The notes: generated from the sequence alone by a model not told the origin. A stretch of DNA of 64,000 bases from Arcicella sp034519515 (GCA_034519515.1 JAXHOK010000054.1:62001-126000); one strand, 5' to 3'; counted from the first letter of the stretch, positions 16,068 to 25,903 are shown. A program made the numbers and translations.

Positions 16068-17429
16068 TTAATAACCTTCATTTTGTGTTAAGCTCTTATT
16101 GGCATCTGTTTCTCTCAATGGAATTGGAAAAACTAATTTGGGAGAGTTGAACGCCCATGTAGAAGTTTTATTTCCATCCACTTTCGTAATAGTCTGCTTA
16201 TTACGCTTAATATCGTGTATCCAATGTCCTTCAAAAGCTAATTCTAATCTTCGCTCTTTCAAAATTGAAGCTAACGTTATAGTTGTCAAGGCTGTTGCTT
16301 TGGCTCTGGCACGGATTCTATTGATGTCCGCCAAAGGTTCTGCTCCCAAGGCTGCTCCGCCAGCTCTAAAATTGCCTTCGGCACGAGTCAAATACATTTC
16401 AGCCAAACGAATTACTGGGATATTAACGATTCTTTCTCTCCATTTTGAAGTAAAAATATCGCCTGCGTCATAAAAGAATGTTCCTCTTGTATCGCCTACC
16501 TCGTAACTATTCAAGTGCTGATCATTCACGAAAATATCACCACGACCTTTGTTTGAAGATGAAGCAAAGAAGGTATTTAACTCATTGACAAAGTCTTGGT
16601 CATTGTTTTGAAGAGCAAAAATATCCTCAGTTGAATTGGTCTTATTGTTAAAGGCTTCTCCAAAAGTTCCTGTTAATGTATATCTATTGGCAGTAATTAC
16701 TCGGTTAGCGGCTTGTCTGGCTCCGTCATAATTTGCTTGCATCAAATATACTCTTGATAATAGAGCGGCTGCCGTTGATTTATTTACATAGATTGACGGT
16801 GAAACAGATAACAATGCCTCTGCACTTATCAAATCGGCAATCACTGCTTTATAAACTTCATCAACTGTATTTCTTTTTACAAAATTGGCATCTGTAATTT
16901 TTATGGTAGGAGTAGTCACCACAGGTACACCAAGATTAGTGGTTGGACTGCCATCGCCATACGTTTTTGCAAATTCTCTTACCAACTCAAAGTGCATCCA
17001 AGCACGAATTAATTTGGCTTCACCCTCAACTACTGCTTTTTTTGCTTCGGTTACTACGCCTAAGTTCGCCAAAACCGTATTTACTGTGTTGATAGTACGA
17101 TATGAATCCAACCATGTTGCTTGTGCTTGATTATTATCTTTGAGCATTGACTTGCTAAAAATTTCACCTGGGGCAACAAATGTTCCACCCCACTCAATGT
17201 CTCCATTGTCGGCAATCAGCTCTGCATCACGCTGGATATTTCCACCCAAAACGTCACCATCGCCCATTGAATCATAAGCACCAATCAAAAGGGCTTCTAC
17301 GTCTGATGAAGTTTGAACGGCTGTGATAGCATCCACATCGTCAATGGGTTTGACATCTAATCTGTCGGCACAACTCATTAGCATTAAACTCATGGTTGCG
17401 GTGAATATGTATTTTTTATGTATTTTCAT
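16068..17429 (-). CDS. RagB/SusD-family nutrient uptake outer-membrane lipoprotein
   Basis: Surface lipoprotein partner of the SusC encoded just upstream. It has 453 residues: lipobox MSLMLMSCADRL (Cys about 20), then the N-terminal SusD domain (TPR-like, residues about 35-230) and the C-terminal RagB/SusD domain with the conserved LAEMYLTRAEGNFRAG and IRARAKATAL. It ends in VFPIPLRETDANKSLTQNEGY, the near-universal SusD C-terminus. It is shorter than, and of a different SusD subfamily from, the protein at 10876, so the two loci are not simple duplicates. It starts 45 bp after its susC stop. The substrate is unknown. Confidence 0.94.
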   Translation of the reverse strand: MKIHKKYIFTATMSLMLMSCADRLDVKPIDDVDAITAVQTSSDVEALLIGAYDSMGDGDVLGGNIQRDAELIADNGDIEWGGTFVAPGEIFSKSMLKDNNQAQATWLDSYRTINTVNTVLANLGVVTEAKKAVVEGEAKLIRAWMHFELVREFAKTYGDGSPTTNLGVPVVTTPTIKITDANFVKRNTVDEVYKAVIADLISAEALLSVSPSIYVNKSTAAALLSRVYLMQANYDGARQAANRVITANRYTLTGTFGEAFNNKTNSTEDIFALQNNDQDFVNELNTFFASSSNKGRGDIFVNDQHLNSYEVGDTRGTFFYDAGDIFTSKWRERIVNIPVIRLAEMYLTRAEGNFRAGGAALGAEPLADINRIRARAKATALTTITLASILKERRLELAFEGHWIHDIKRNKQTITKVDGNKTSTWAFNSPKLVFPIPLRETDANKSLTQNEGY

Positions 17430-17474
17430 TTTGATATTTCTTTATGTGTTACTGAATAAAAATGGGTTGTGTTC

Positions 17475-20400
17475 TTAAAAACCAAGATTTAATCCTACCG
17501 TAATAGTTTTTGGCTGTGGAGCTGAGTAAAAATCACTTCCAGCTGCTACTCCCGTTAAATAATCTGTATTTACTTCGGGGTCCCAACCTGAATACTTCGT
17601 AAAAGTTAATAAGTTGTTTGCCGTAGCATAAACTCTTAATCTTGAAATTTTCAATTTATCAGTAATTGATTTTGGCAATGAATATCCCAAAGTGATGGTT
17701 TTGAGACGAGTATAGCTACCATCTTCCAAATAACGAGATGACTCTGCCGTACCATTTCCACCAACAAAACGAGCCTGTGGAACATTCGTGATGTCACCAG
17801 GTTTCTGCCAACGATTCATTTGGTCAATGGTTTGATTATCATAAAAATCTCCATTGGCTGACATAAATTTACCCGCTCCGTTATAAATATCATTACCATA
17901 TACTCCTTGGAAAGTGATGCTTAAATCAATGCCTTTAAAAGTAAAATCGTTGGTAATACCACCAATCCACAATGGATTTGGATTTCCAATAGGCACATTT
18001 TCTGCCTGATTCACATCATTAGTCGTAGCTCTATCAACTGTTCCATCAGCATTTTTTGTATTTTTAAAATACAAGGCATCACCATTCTGAACATCTACAC
18101 CTGCATATTCAGGACCAACGAAAACGCTCAATGGCTGACCTTCAACGGCTCTGTTCAAAAATCCACCTGTGATTACTTGTCCTTGAAGATTTAAGATTTT
18201 ATTGGCGTTGGTTGCAGCGTTAATAGATGCTCTCCAAACAAAATCACCGAACTTATTATCAGTTCTCAAAATAAACTCCCATCCTTTATTCTCTAATTCA
18301 CCAACGTTTCTTAGTTGTCTGGTAAATCCACTTGTTCCTGGTACGTTTACATCTAATAATAAATCAGAAGTTGTTTTTGAGTAATAATCAACCTCGGCAG
18401 ATAATCTATTATTAAAGAAACCTACTTCAATACCAATATCAGTTTGCAAGGTTTTTTCCCACTTCAAATCTGGATTTTCTAATTGAAATTGTCTCTGTCC
18501 AGGCGTTCCAGAATATCCCTCGGCAGAAAATAATCCTAAACTCGGGAAGTTTGCAATTTCAGCGTTACCCGTTAAACCATAACTACCACGAATTTTCAAG
18601 AAACTGATTTGACTAACATTTTTGATAAAATTTTCTTCCGAAAGAATCCAACCTGCTGAAACAGCGGGGAAGAAACCGTAACGATTATTTGCTCCAAAAC
18701 GTGAAGAACCATCAACACGTCCGCTAAATCCTAACAAATATTTATTATCAAACTTATAATTCAATCTTGAAAAGTAAGATAAGAAGGTAAATCTTCTTTC
18801 AAATGAATTCGCATCTGCTTTGGTAGCCGCTGCCGCAATCGTCTTGTATGAATCACTTGGCAGGTTACGACCAGTCGCATCAATCGCTGTTCTTTTTGAG
18901 TCCTGATAACTCATACCCAATATTGCATTCAAATCATGCTTTTGATTAAAGACTTGATTGAATGAGAAGAAATTGTTGGTATTGTAGTTAAAAATGTTGA
19001 TATTCTCTCTAATAGATTCACCATTTCCTGCATTCACTGAGTTTCTAACAGTTTTCTTTCCATTATATTGATCATCATTTCTGTTTGATAAGTCAAAACC
19101 GTATTCAGTACGGAATGATAAACTTGGCAAAATGTTATATTGTCCATAAACATTACCAATCGTTCTATATGTTTGGGTAGTGTTTGAAGCATTATCAATA
19201 CTCAATAATGGATTGTAATACTGCGTAACGTCTGCACCATTAAAAGTATCTGAATAATCACCCGTTCTTGGGTCAATTAGTGGCGATATTGGTGAAAGTG
19301 CAACAATTTGCATAGGTGTTGAGAAGGCGTTATCATTTGATAAACGACCATTCACAGAACTCGCCAAACTGGCGTTAATTCCGATAGAAAGTTTATCTGT
19401 TGCCTTATGATCAAGATTCAAACGTGTACTAATACGTTCAAAGCTGTTTCTAAGAATAATACCGTCTTGTTTCATATAAGCACCCGAAGCAAAGAATTTC
19501 GTTTTATCCGTTCCACCATTCATGCTTAAATCGAACTGAGTTGTTTTACCTGTTCTTAGCACTTGGTCTTGCCAATCAGTATTTGTATATTTAGGCGAAG
19601 CAGGATTTTCCCATCTCTCTCTTTCACCTACTGCATAGCGAGTAAAACGAGTTTCACCTCCCGCAGCCGAAAATCCAGCATTCACACGAGCTTCTTTAAA
19701 TAACTCAACAAATTGAGCAGTATTTAAAAATTCACGACGGTTAGTTGCTTCACTGATACCTGTAAAGTAACCTAAATTAAAATTGGTTTTACCAGCCTTA
19801 CCACGTTTAGTAGTTAATAAAACAACACCATTCGACCCTCTTGCTCCGTAAATAGCAGCAGCAGAAGCATCTTTCAAAATTTCAATTGATTCTACATCAT
19901 TGAAATTGATGTCTGCAATGGGGTTTGGAGCGTTTCCAGCAGAACCGGCAGGAGTGGTCGTCATCGGAATTCCATCAATCACGTAAAGTGGCTCATTACC
20001 CGCAGAAACGGATGATGCACCACGAATACGCATTTTCATACCTTGACCCACTTTGCCGTTTCCAGACTCCACAAAAACACCCGCTGCTCTTCCTTGAATG
20101 GCTTGCTCAACTGTTACCACTGGCAAGTTTTCAATCGCTTTTGAACTAATTTGAGCAACGTTACCCGTCAAATTAGATTTCTTTTGCGTTCCATAACCCA
20201 CAACAACTACTTCATTCAAAGCATTGTCATTTTCCGTTAAAGCCACATTAATTGTACTCTGTGTACCAATCGTAATCGTCCGTGAACTGAAACCCACCGA
20301 ACGGATTTCCAAAATATTGCTTCCTGTGGGTACACTCACAGCATAACTTCCATCAGCACCTGTTGAAGCACCTTTGGTTGTTCCTTTTACTTGTACACTT

Positions 20401-20528
20401 ACACCTGGCAAGGGCGAGCCATCGGCTGCTGATACCACTTTTCCTGTAATGCGACGATCCTGAGCAACCATGCTCAACGAATAGCCTAAAAACAAGAGCA
20501 AATTGAATAATAATAAACGTTTGTTCAT
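17475..20528 (-). CDS. SusC/RagA-family TonB-linked outer-membrane transporter
   Basis: TonB-dependent importer of 1017 residues with signal peptide (ending SMVAQ), carboxypeptidase-regulatory-like domain (about 25-105, ITGKVVSAADGSPLPGVSV), linker ALNEVVVVGYGTQKK, a plug with RGASSVSAGNEPLYVIDGIP, and an outer-membrane barrel ending TITVGLNLGF. The first 110 residues resemble the other SusC closely, while the barrels differ strongly, as expected when ligands differ. It forms a two-gene operon with the SusD at 16068. The 176-bp region upstream (20529-20704) is AT-rich with no clear consensus promoter. Confidence 0.95.
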   Translation of the reverse strand: MNKRLLLFNLLLFLGYSLSMVAQDRRITGKVVSAADGSPLPGVSVQVKGTTKGASTGADGSYAVSVPTGSNILEIRSVGFSSRTITIGTQSTINVALTENDNALNEVVVVGYGTQKKSNLTGNVAQISSKAIENLPVVTVEQAIQGRAAGVFVESGNGKVGQGMKMRIRGASSVSAGNEPLYVIDGIPMTTTPAGSAGNAPNPIADINFNDVESIEILKDASAAAIYGARGSNGVVLLTTKRGKAGKTNFNLGYFTGISEATNRREFLNTAQFVELFKEARVNAGFSAAGGETRFTRYAVGERERWENPASPKYTNTDWQDQVLRTGKTTQFDLSMNGGTDKTKFFASGAYMKQDGIILRNSFERISTRLNLDHKATDKLSIGINASLASSVNGRLSNDNAFSTPMQIVALSPISPLIDPRTGDYSDTFNGADVTQYYNPLLSIDNASNTTQTYRTIGNVYGQYNILPSLSFRTEYGFDLSNRNDDQYNGKKTVRNSVNAGNGESIRENINIFNYNTNNFFSFNQVFNQKHDLNAILGMSYQDSKRTAIDATGRNLPSDSYKTIAAAATKADANSFERRFTFLSYFSRLNYKFDNKYLLGFSGRVDGSSRFGANNRYGFFPAVSAGWILSEENFIKNVSQISFLKIRGSYGLTGNAEIANFPSLGLFSAEGYSGTPGQRQFQLENPDLKWEKTLQTDIGIEVGFFNNRLSAEVDYYSKTTSDLLLDVNVPGTSGFTRQLRNVGELENKGWEFILRTDNKFGDFVWRASINAATNANKILNLQGQVITGGFLNRAVEGQPLSVFVGPEYAGVDVQNGDALYFKNTKNADGTVDRATTNDVNQAENVPIGNPNPLWIGGITNDFTFKGIDLSITFQGVYGNDIYNGAGKFMSANGDFYDNQTIDQMNRWQKPGDITNVPQARFVGGNGTAESSRYLEDGSYTRLKTITLGYSLPKSITDKLKISRLRVYATANNLLTFTKYSGWDPEVNTDYLTGVAAGSDFYSAPQPKTITVGLNLGF

Positions 20529-20704
20529 GAAAATTTGGGTTTTAATTATGTGTTTTAGTTTTAGTTTCTATTATTTTACTAAGCACAAAACTGCAATCTT
20601 TGGATTAAGTAGTTGTACTTAAAAATGTATTTTTGGGGGAAAACAAAGTACAAAAATACAAATTTTACACTCGAAAGGCAAATTTTAGATGTTTTCGTCT
20701 TTTG

Positions 20705-21487
20705 TTATGAGATAGATTGAGACTTCTCAATATAATTATTAATCACTTCTGGGAGTATTAATTGCTGAGTAAATTCGTAACCTGCCTTAAAAATTTGGGA
20801 GGCTTTTCTAATGTCGGCAGGGTCGAAGATTTTTAAGGTAGGCGGCTCAATCAGTAAATCACACTGAGCTAAACGACTTTGGGAATTATTGTTTATTGCC
20901 AAAAATAAGGCTTTGGTCAAAATGGTGGTTAGTGACCTTGAAGTCTGCTGAATTCCGTAAGGATTACAATGACTTCCAATAATAAAATCACATTTATTCA
21001 ATAACGGTTCAATAGGCATATTGTTTAAAACCCCACCATCAATCAACGTTCTGTCTCCTAATTTTACAGGTTCAAAAAGCCCTGGAATGCTGCATGAAGC
21101 CATCACGGGTTTTAATAATTCACCTTTTGAAAAATAAACAGCTTCGCCAGCATATAAATCTGTTGCATTTACGGTGAGCGGAATTTTTAATCTCTCAAAA
21201 GAATTGTGAGGAATATATTTTAAATAAACTTCTTCCGCACGGTTCATGTGCAATAATCCTGACCTGCTCCATGATGGACGCATGGCACGTAAGGTACTCG
21301 TTGAAATCACTAACTCATAAATATGGTCAGGCGAATATCCTGCGGCGAACATTGCCCCCACAATCGACCCCGCACTGCAACCCGAAATCATCGAGATTTC
21401 AACGCCTTTCTCTAACAAAGCCTTCAAAACGCCCAAATGAGCAATCCCTCTGGCTCCTCCACCTGATAATACTAAGCCTATTTTCAT
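20705..21487 (-). CDS. patatin-like phospholipase
   Basis: Patatin-family serine lipase (acyl hydrolase), 260 residues from the ATG at 21487. It has the oxyanion motif SGGGARG (8-14), nucleophile elbow GCSAGS (Ser38) and the catalytic Asp in LIDGGVLNNMP (about 160), the Ser-Asp dyad of the family. The start was moved inward because an in-frame upstream reading adds an unrelated hydrophobic stretch, whereas the family begins a few residues before the glycine-rich loop. There is no signal peptide, so it is probably cytoplasmic, unlike the RssA-like or PlpD fusions. It is divergent from the MBL-fold gene, with 129 bp between. Confidence 0.9.
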   Translation of the reverse strand: MKIGLVLSGGGARGIAHLGVLKALLEKGVEISMISGCSAGSIVGAMFAAGYSPDHIYELVISTSTLRAMRPSWSRSGLLHMNRAEEVYLKYIPHNSFERLKIPLTVNATDLYAGEAVYFSKGELLKPVMASCSIPGLFEPVKLGDRTLIDGGVLNNMPIEPLLNKCDFIIGSHCNPYGIQQTSRSLTTILTKALFLAINNNSQSRLAQCDLLIEPPTLKIFDPADIRKASQIFKAGYEFTQQLILPEVINNYIEKSQSIS

Positions 21488-21616
21488 GTGTTTAATGTTG
21501 AATGTTACAATGATTGAATGATAGAATATCAACAAAAATAAGGTTAAAATGAAGATTATGAAAGATTTTGAGCAATACATTTACTACCTTCACATTTTCA
21601 TAAACCTTTCTTCAAA

Positions 21617-22462
21617 ATGAAAATAAATGTAATTGATGCGGGATATTTTAAATTAGACGGTGGGGCAATGTTTGGCGTTGTTCCCAAAAGTTTTTGGCAA
21701 AAAATGATTCCTGCCGACGAAAATAATCTCTGCTCGTGGGCAATGCGTTGCTTGTTGATTGAAAACGGCAAACAGCTAATTTTAGTCGATACGGGCATGG
21801 GCAACAAGCAAGATGCCAAGTGGCAGAGCTATTATTACCGCCACGGCGAAGGGGAATTAGTGAAATCTATTCGAGAAAAAGGATATTCTGAAAATGATGT
21901 GACGGATGTGATTTTAAGCCACTTACATTTTGACCATTGTGGTGGGGCAGTTCGGTGGAATGATGATAGGACGAAGTTTCAAATGACTTTCCCGAATGCT
22001 CGTTATTGGACTCATTCTGAACATTTTAACTCGGCAATGAATCCTAATCCCAGAGAGAAAGCTACTTTTTTCAAGGATAATATTTTACCTATTCAAGAAG
22101 TAAATCAACTGTTTTTTGTGGATAAAGTTTCTGCAAATCCTTTTCAAAATATCGAAATACTTACTGCAGATGGACATACTGAAAAAATGCTAATGCCCAA
22201 AATTTCTTACCAAAATAAAGAAATTCTTTTCATTGCCGATACTATGCCCTCACACGCACACGTATCTGTACCTTATGTGATGGGATATGATATTCGCCCG
22301 CTACAAACGATGATTGAAAAACAAGATTTATTGACCCAAGCCGTTGAAAATGAATGGCTTATCTTCTTCGACCACGACCCGTTGTATGATTGTGCCACAA
22401 TCGGGCAAACTGAAAAAGGATTTATTATTAGAGAAAAAGGACTACTGAATGATTTTATTTGA
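21617..22462 (+). CDS. MBL-fold metallohydrolase
   Basis: Metallo-beta-lactamase-fold hydrolase, 281 residues, with the di-zinc signature HLHFDH at 102-107 (His102, His104, Asp106, His107), a DTG motif at 58-60, a third His near ADGHTEK and a further His in FFDHDPLYD. The arrangement resembles the methyl-parathion-hydrolase/quorum-quenching-lactonase branch rather than beta-lactamases, which only indicates an ester- or lactone-like substrate. There is no signal peptide. It may be cotranscribed with the PAP2-like gene 165 bp downstream, although that gap contains a GCAGAT-type dispersed repeat (about 22485-22545). Confidence 0.85.
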   Translation: MKINVIDAGYFKLDGGAMFGVVPKSFWQKMIPADENNLCSWAMRCLLIENGKQLILVDTGMGNKQDAKWQSYYYRHGEGELVKSIREKGYSENDVTDVILSHLHFDHCGGAVRWNDDRTKFQMTFPNARYWTHSEHFNSAMNPNPREKATFFKDNILPIQEVNQLFFVDKVSANPFQNIEILTADGHTEKMLMPKISYQNKEILFIADTMPSHAHVSVPYVMGYDIRPLQTMIEKQDLLTQAVENEWLIFFDHDPLYDCATIGQTEKGFIIREKGLLNDFI

Positions 22463-22484
22463 AACTATTTTAATTTCTTTTAAA

Positions 22485-22545
22485 AATCTGCGAAAATCTG
22501 CGTTGCGTAGCATCTGCGGTATCTGCACGGTTCGCAGCAGCGATG
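22485..22545. repeat. dispersed ATCTGCG-type repeat
   Basis: Tandem and inverted ATCTGCG/CGCAGAT units, including AAAATCTGCGTTGCGTAGC, related to copies at 3629-3652 and 35538-35701. It lies between the MBL-fold and PAP2-like genes. Confidence 0.45.
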
Positions 22546-22627
22546 TTATTTTTACAATTGGTATCAATTTTGTCAGAATTACTCATTAATTTGGTACAAT
22601 AAATTTCTAATTCCCCAATCCCTAAAT

Positions 22628-23275
22628 TTGAACACCCGTCTTGCCCAAATACTTTCTGCTTTGTTGCATCCGCTGATGATGCCAACGATTATTTTCGCTA
22701 TCCTTTTTTATGGAGCTCCCGAGTCTGTTCAGAATCTCGAAACGTTTAATGGCTCTGCCCGTGTGGGAATGTTGAGTCTGAAAATGGGGCTTTTGATTTT
22801 GATATTTTTGCAGACTTTTGTTTTGCCTGTTTTTACCATTTATGCGCTTCATCGGTTTGGATTTGTGGGTGATTTACGCATGGAAACACTAAAAGATAGA
22901 CGATTACCCTATCTAATTACCGTAGTGATTTATACTTTTATAGCTACTTTCTACACCCTCAAACTCCAACAATTACCTGAAATTTCAATAATTCTTACGG
23001 GTATTGCCTTTTCAGTTGCCGCCGTTGCAATAATTAGTCTCTACTGGAAAATTTCTGCTCATGCCGTCGGTATCAGCGGAACTTTGGGAGCATTGATTGG
23101 CATTGCTGTAAAGTATGGAAACTCTGAATTATTTTACCCCATTTTAATTATCGTTTTAATCATGGGTTTGCTCATCTCTGCCCGTTTACATTTGAATGCC
23201 CACACGCCCTCACAGGTGATTGCTGGCAGTATTTTGGGCTTTATTGCAAGTCTTTCAGTAGTATTTTTTAATTAA
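22628..23275 (+). CDS. PAP2-like membrane phosphatase family protein, probable TTG start
   Basis: A 215-residue membrane protein with about five hydrophobic segments, of a Bacteroidota family related to PAP2 lipid phosphatases. The N-terminus reads (L/M)NTRLAQILSALLHPLMMP, matching the usual xSxLFHPLLMPT opening, and the C-terminal ARLHLNAHTPSQVIAGSILG resembles PAP2 motif 3 (Arg, His, then a G in the next helix). Motifs 1 and 2 are degenerate, so enzymatic activity is uncertain. No ATG precedes the conserved N-terminus in frame; TTG at 22628 is the most likely start. The first ATG, at 22676, would remove the first half of the first helix. Confidence 0.7.
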   Translation: MNTRLAQILSALLHPLMMPTIIFAILFYGAPESVQNLETFNGSARVGMLSLKMGLLILIFLQTFVLPVFTIYALHRFGFVGDLRMETLKDRRLPYLITVVIYTFIATFYTLKLQQLPEISIILTGIAFSVAAVAIISLYWKISAHAVGISGTLGALIGIAVKYGNSELFYPILIIVLIMGLLISARLHLNAHTPSQVIAGSILGFIASLSVVFFN

Positions 23276-23329
23276 ATTATTCCCAAAATAACCGTTCACC
23301 TTTGACCGTGAACCGTTTACCGAAGATAT

Positions 23330-24109
23330 ATGTACGAAAATCTTATTTACGAAATACAAGCTGGAATCTGCACGATAACACTTAATCGTCCAGCGGTTTA
23401 TCATGCACTCAGCCCCGAACTGATTCAAGAAATCACGAAGGCTTTTACCCAAGCAAGTGCTGATAATTCAGTGCGGGTTGTGGTGCTTACGGGTGCAGGC
23501 GACAAAGCCTTTTCGTCAGGAGCAGATTTGAAAAATGGTCTTGGAAATGTTAGTAGTTTAGGCGATTCTCTTCGTAAAAACTACAACCCTATGATACTGT
23601 CAATCAGGAATTTACCTAAACCTGTTATCTGTAAATTGAATGGTGTGGCGGCGGGTGCGGGTTGTTCTTTGGCTTTGGCTTGTGATGTAATTATTGCTGC
23701 TGAAACCGCTCGAATGTCGCAGATTTTTGTCAATATTGGTTTAATCATTGATGCAGGTTCTTCTTATTTTTTACCCCGATTATTGGGTTCACAAAAAGCC
23801 TTTGAATTGGCTTCAACGGGACGAATTGTAGAGGCTCAAGAATGTTTGGAATTAGGATTAGTTAGTAAAGTTGTTCCGCAAAATGATTTGGATAAGGTGG
23901 TAGCAGAAACGGCTCTTATGTATGCACAAGGAGCAACGCAGGCGATTGGTTTAATCAAAAAAGTATTGAATCAGTCTTATCATTCAACTTTGGAAGAAAT
24001 GCTAGAAATGGAAGCCGTGAATCAAGATATTGCAGAAAAAACACCTGATTTTATTGAGGGCGTTACGGCATTTTTGCAAAAGCGGAAAGCGGATTTCAAG
24101 GGTCTGTAA
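23330..24109 (+). CDS. enoyl-CoA hydratase/isomerase family protein
   Basis: Crotonase-fold enzyme of 259 residues acting on acyl-CoA thioesters. It contains the CoA-binding/oxyanion segments FSSGADLKN (about 63-71) and CKLNGVAAGAGCSLALACD (about 101-119), and the active-site region NIGLIIDAGSSYFLPRLLG, where the Asp replaces the second catalytic Glu of typical hydratases. That Asp and the surrounding residues resemble PaaG-type 2-(1,2-epoxy-1,2-dihydrophenyl)acetyl-CoA isomerases, but no other phenylacetate genes are present, so I leave the function general. The intergenic region upstream (23276-23329) contains a CCGTTCACC/GTGAACCG inverted repeat. A terminator follows. Confidence 0.88.
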   Translation: MYENLIYEIQAGICTITLNRPAVYHALSPELIQEITKAFTQASADNSVRVVVLTGAGDKAFSSGADLKNGLGNVSSLGDSLRKNYNPMILSIRNLPKPVICKLNGVAAGAGCSLALACDVIIAAETARMSQIFVNIGLIIDAGSSYFLPRLLGSQKAFELASTGRIVEAQECLELGLVSKVVPQNDLDKVVAETALMYAQGATQAIGLIKKVLNQSYHSTLEEMLEMEAVNQDIAEKTPDFIEGVTAFLQKRKADFKGL

Positions 24110-24171
24110 ATTTGTCTGAGCGACGTTTCGCAATCCAAATTCAGACAGAAGCACTCAGACAATCTAAATCA

Positions 24172-24204
24172 AAAAAAGTCGTCAGCATAGCCAACGACTT
24201 TTTT
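24172..24204 (+). terminator. terminator after the enoyl-CoA hydratase gene
   Basis: AAAAAAGTCGT 24172-24182 pairs perfectly with ACGACTTTTTT 24194-24204, 63 bp past the stop. The remaining space to 24442 holds no convincing gene. Confidence 0.75.
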
Positions 24205-24442
24205 AATAACCCTAACCCATAAAAAATCTATGAAAAACTTTAATATGCAAATTTGAAATCAGGAAAATGTCGTCTGAAAATTGACGTGCCGAGAGAGAGA
24301 ATGAGCGGAATAATCAGATGATTAATCCTTGAATAAAAAGAAGTTAGTATTATGTCTTAAACTAATGGTTCTTATCATCATCACATCTTGGCGGTATGTT
24401 TTGCTGATATTAATTGTTATACAAATTGCGTGCCAAAAAAAC

Positions 24443-24490
24443 AAAATCCTAATATTTTTCTTAAAAAAGAGAAAATATTAGGATTTTTTT
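24443..24490. terminator. bidirectional terminator after the DUF937-OmpA gene
   Basis: AAAATCCTAATATTTT 24443-24458 pairs perfectly with AAAATATTAGGATTTT 24472-24487. It lies 31 bp beyond the stop of the minus-strand OmpA-domain gene. Confidence 0.8.
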
Positions 24491-24520
24491 ATCAAAAGTG
24501 AATCAAATTCGTGTTATAAC

Positions 24521-25903
24521 CTACTTCTTTACCACTTTCACTTCAATTCTTCTATTCTGTGCCTTACCCGCTTCATTAGTATTGCTTGCCACAGGATTTG
24601 AAGAACCTTTACCAGCAAAATCAATTCTGATGTCTGAAATTCCATTGGCAATCAATAAATTTCTTACTGTGAAGGCACGCTTGGCAGACAATTTACGGTT
24701 CTGTAATGAATCGCCTGTGTTGTCAGTATAACCTGTCAATTTCACTTGTACTTTGGGATATGCGGTCATAATTTTTGCTAAATCTTGAACCGTTTTTTCA
24801 GAACCCGCAATCAAAACAGGTGAATTTGATTCAAAATTAAGGTTATCAAACGTAAAAGTCTGATTGACTTTTGCCGTTGAATCAGTCAAATATTTCGCAA
24901 ATTTATAATTGAAAGTCCCTTCGGGCAAGTCAAGTTCCTGACCGTTTGGCAAACTTATTCCAGCAGTTCTAGCGGCAGGAACATTTACCGAAATAGCAGA
25001 ATCCACTTTGGTAACTACTGTATCTTTGGACAAATTTGTGGTGTCAATATTAGCATTCGTAACCTGCTCCATTTGGGAAGAATCAGGTTCTAAAGTTACA
25101 GTTGAATCCGACCTTAGTTTACTCCAATCATACGTTGCTGCAAAATATCCAACACCCGCCAACACTAATCCAATCAGTATTGCTGGCAAAAGCCATTTTG
25201 GAATGTTCATGGCACCGTTTCTTTCGTCATAATCTTTATCCGAATAACTAACTTCCTTATATTCAGCAGGTTTATTATTGACAGGCTTGTTGATTGATGA
25301 TGATTTAATGGGTGAACCTGGGGCGTATTGAATTGGTTTTATTTCCTCACTCATGAAGGTACTCAATCCTAAAACATCAATCATTTTAGGTTGTAAATCT
25401 TCGGGGGTTTCGTCCAAAAGGTAGCTCTTTTGTTCTAAAAGAGTATTTGCCAAACCAATTTTATCCAGTCCTTGGGTAGTAACTAATTTACCTAATTTGT
25501 CCATCACCAAAGGGGCAACCATGGCTAACAAGGAAGTTGCTGATGAATTCCGAACACCAGCAAACTGCGAAATCATGGTGGCAATTGAGCTTTTTTTATC
25601 GGGTAATAACATACTTACTACGTTATTTCCTTTTTCGGTAAAACTTACAAAACTCTCTTTATTTTTTAATAAACTGTCTAATTGCTCAATAATTGTTCCG
25701 TCGTGCTTGCCTTTTTTCACCATGTTCATCAAGGTTGTTGCACCTGTTTCGTTGGTGGCACGTTTCATCAGACCTCCCACAACCGTTGGAATCAATCCTT
25801 CAATGGCAGTTTTTACTTTGTCTTCCTTCTCTCCGATGATGGCGGCGGCTTTGTTGGCGACTTCCCCGACTAATAATTCCTTTAATTCTCCAAATAAATT
25901 CAT
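24521..25903 (-). CDS. DUF937-OmpA peptidoglycan-binding fusion protein
   Basis: A 460-residue fusion: residues about 1-190 are a DUF937-type helical domain (MNLFGELKELLVGEVANKAA, with the VGGLMKRA glycine turn), then a proline-poor linker, one membrane helix at about 233-255 (WLLPAILIGLVLAGVGYFAA), and a C-terminal OmpA domain (about 345-460) with LTGYTDNTGDSLQNRKLSAKRA and NRRIEVKVV that binds peptidoglycan. There is no signal peptide, so the DUF937 part should be cytoplasmic and the OmpA part periplasmic. It is a single-gene unit between two convergent terminators. Function is unknown; it could tether a cytoplasmic complex to the wall. Confidence 0.85.
   Translation of the reverse strand: MNLFGELKELLVGEVANKAAAIIGEKEDKVKTAIEGLIPTVVGGLMKRATNETGATTLMNMVKKGKHDGTIIEQLDSLLKNKESFVSFTEKGNNVVSMLLPDKKSSIATMISQFAGVRNSSATSLLAMVAPLVMDKLGKLVTTQGLDKIGLANTLLEQKSYLLDETPEDLQPKMIDVLGLSTFMSEEIKPIQYAPGSPIKSSSINKPVNNKPAEYKEVSYSDKDYDERNGAMNIPKWLLPAILIGLVLAGVGYFAATYDWSKLRSDSTVTLEPDSSQMEQVTNANIDTTNLSKDTVVTKVDSAISVNVPAARTAGISLPNGQELDLPEGTFNYKFAKYLTDSTAKVNQTFTFDNLNFESNSPVLIAGSEKTVQDLAKIMTAYPKVQVKLTGYTDNTGDSLQNRKLSAKRAFTVRNLLIANGISDIRIDFAGKGSSNPVASNTNEAGKAQNRRIEVKVVKK

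Noticed and set aside
24365..24481. A 38-codon ORF (MVLIIITSWRYVLLILIVIQ start) that looks like a small membrane or lipo-peptide
   Set aside because: It ends inside the terminator stem at 24443-24490 and has no ribosome-site or conservation support; probably chance in AT-rich DNA.
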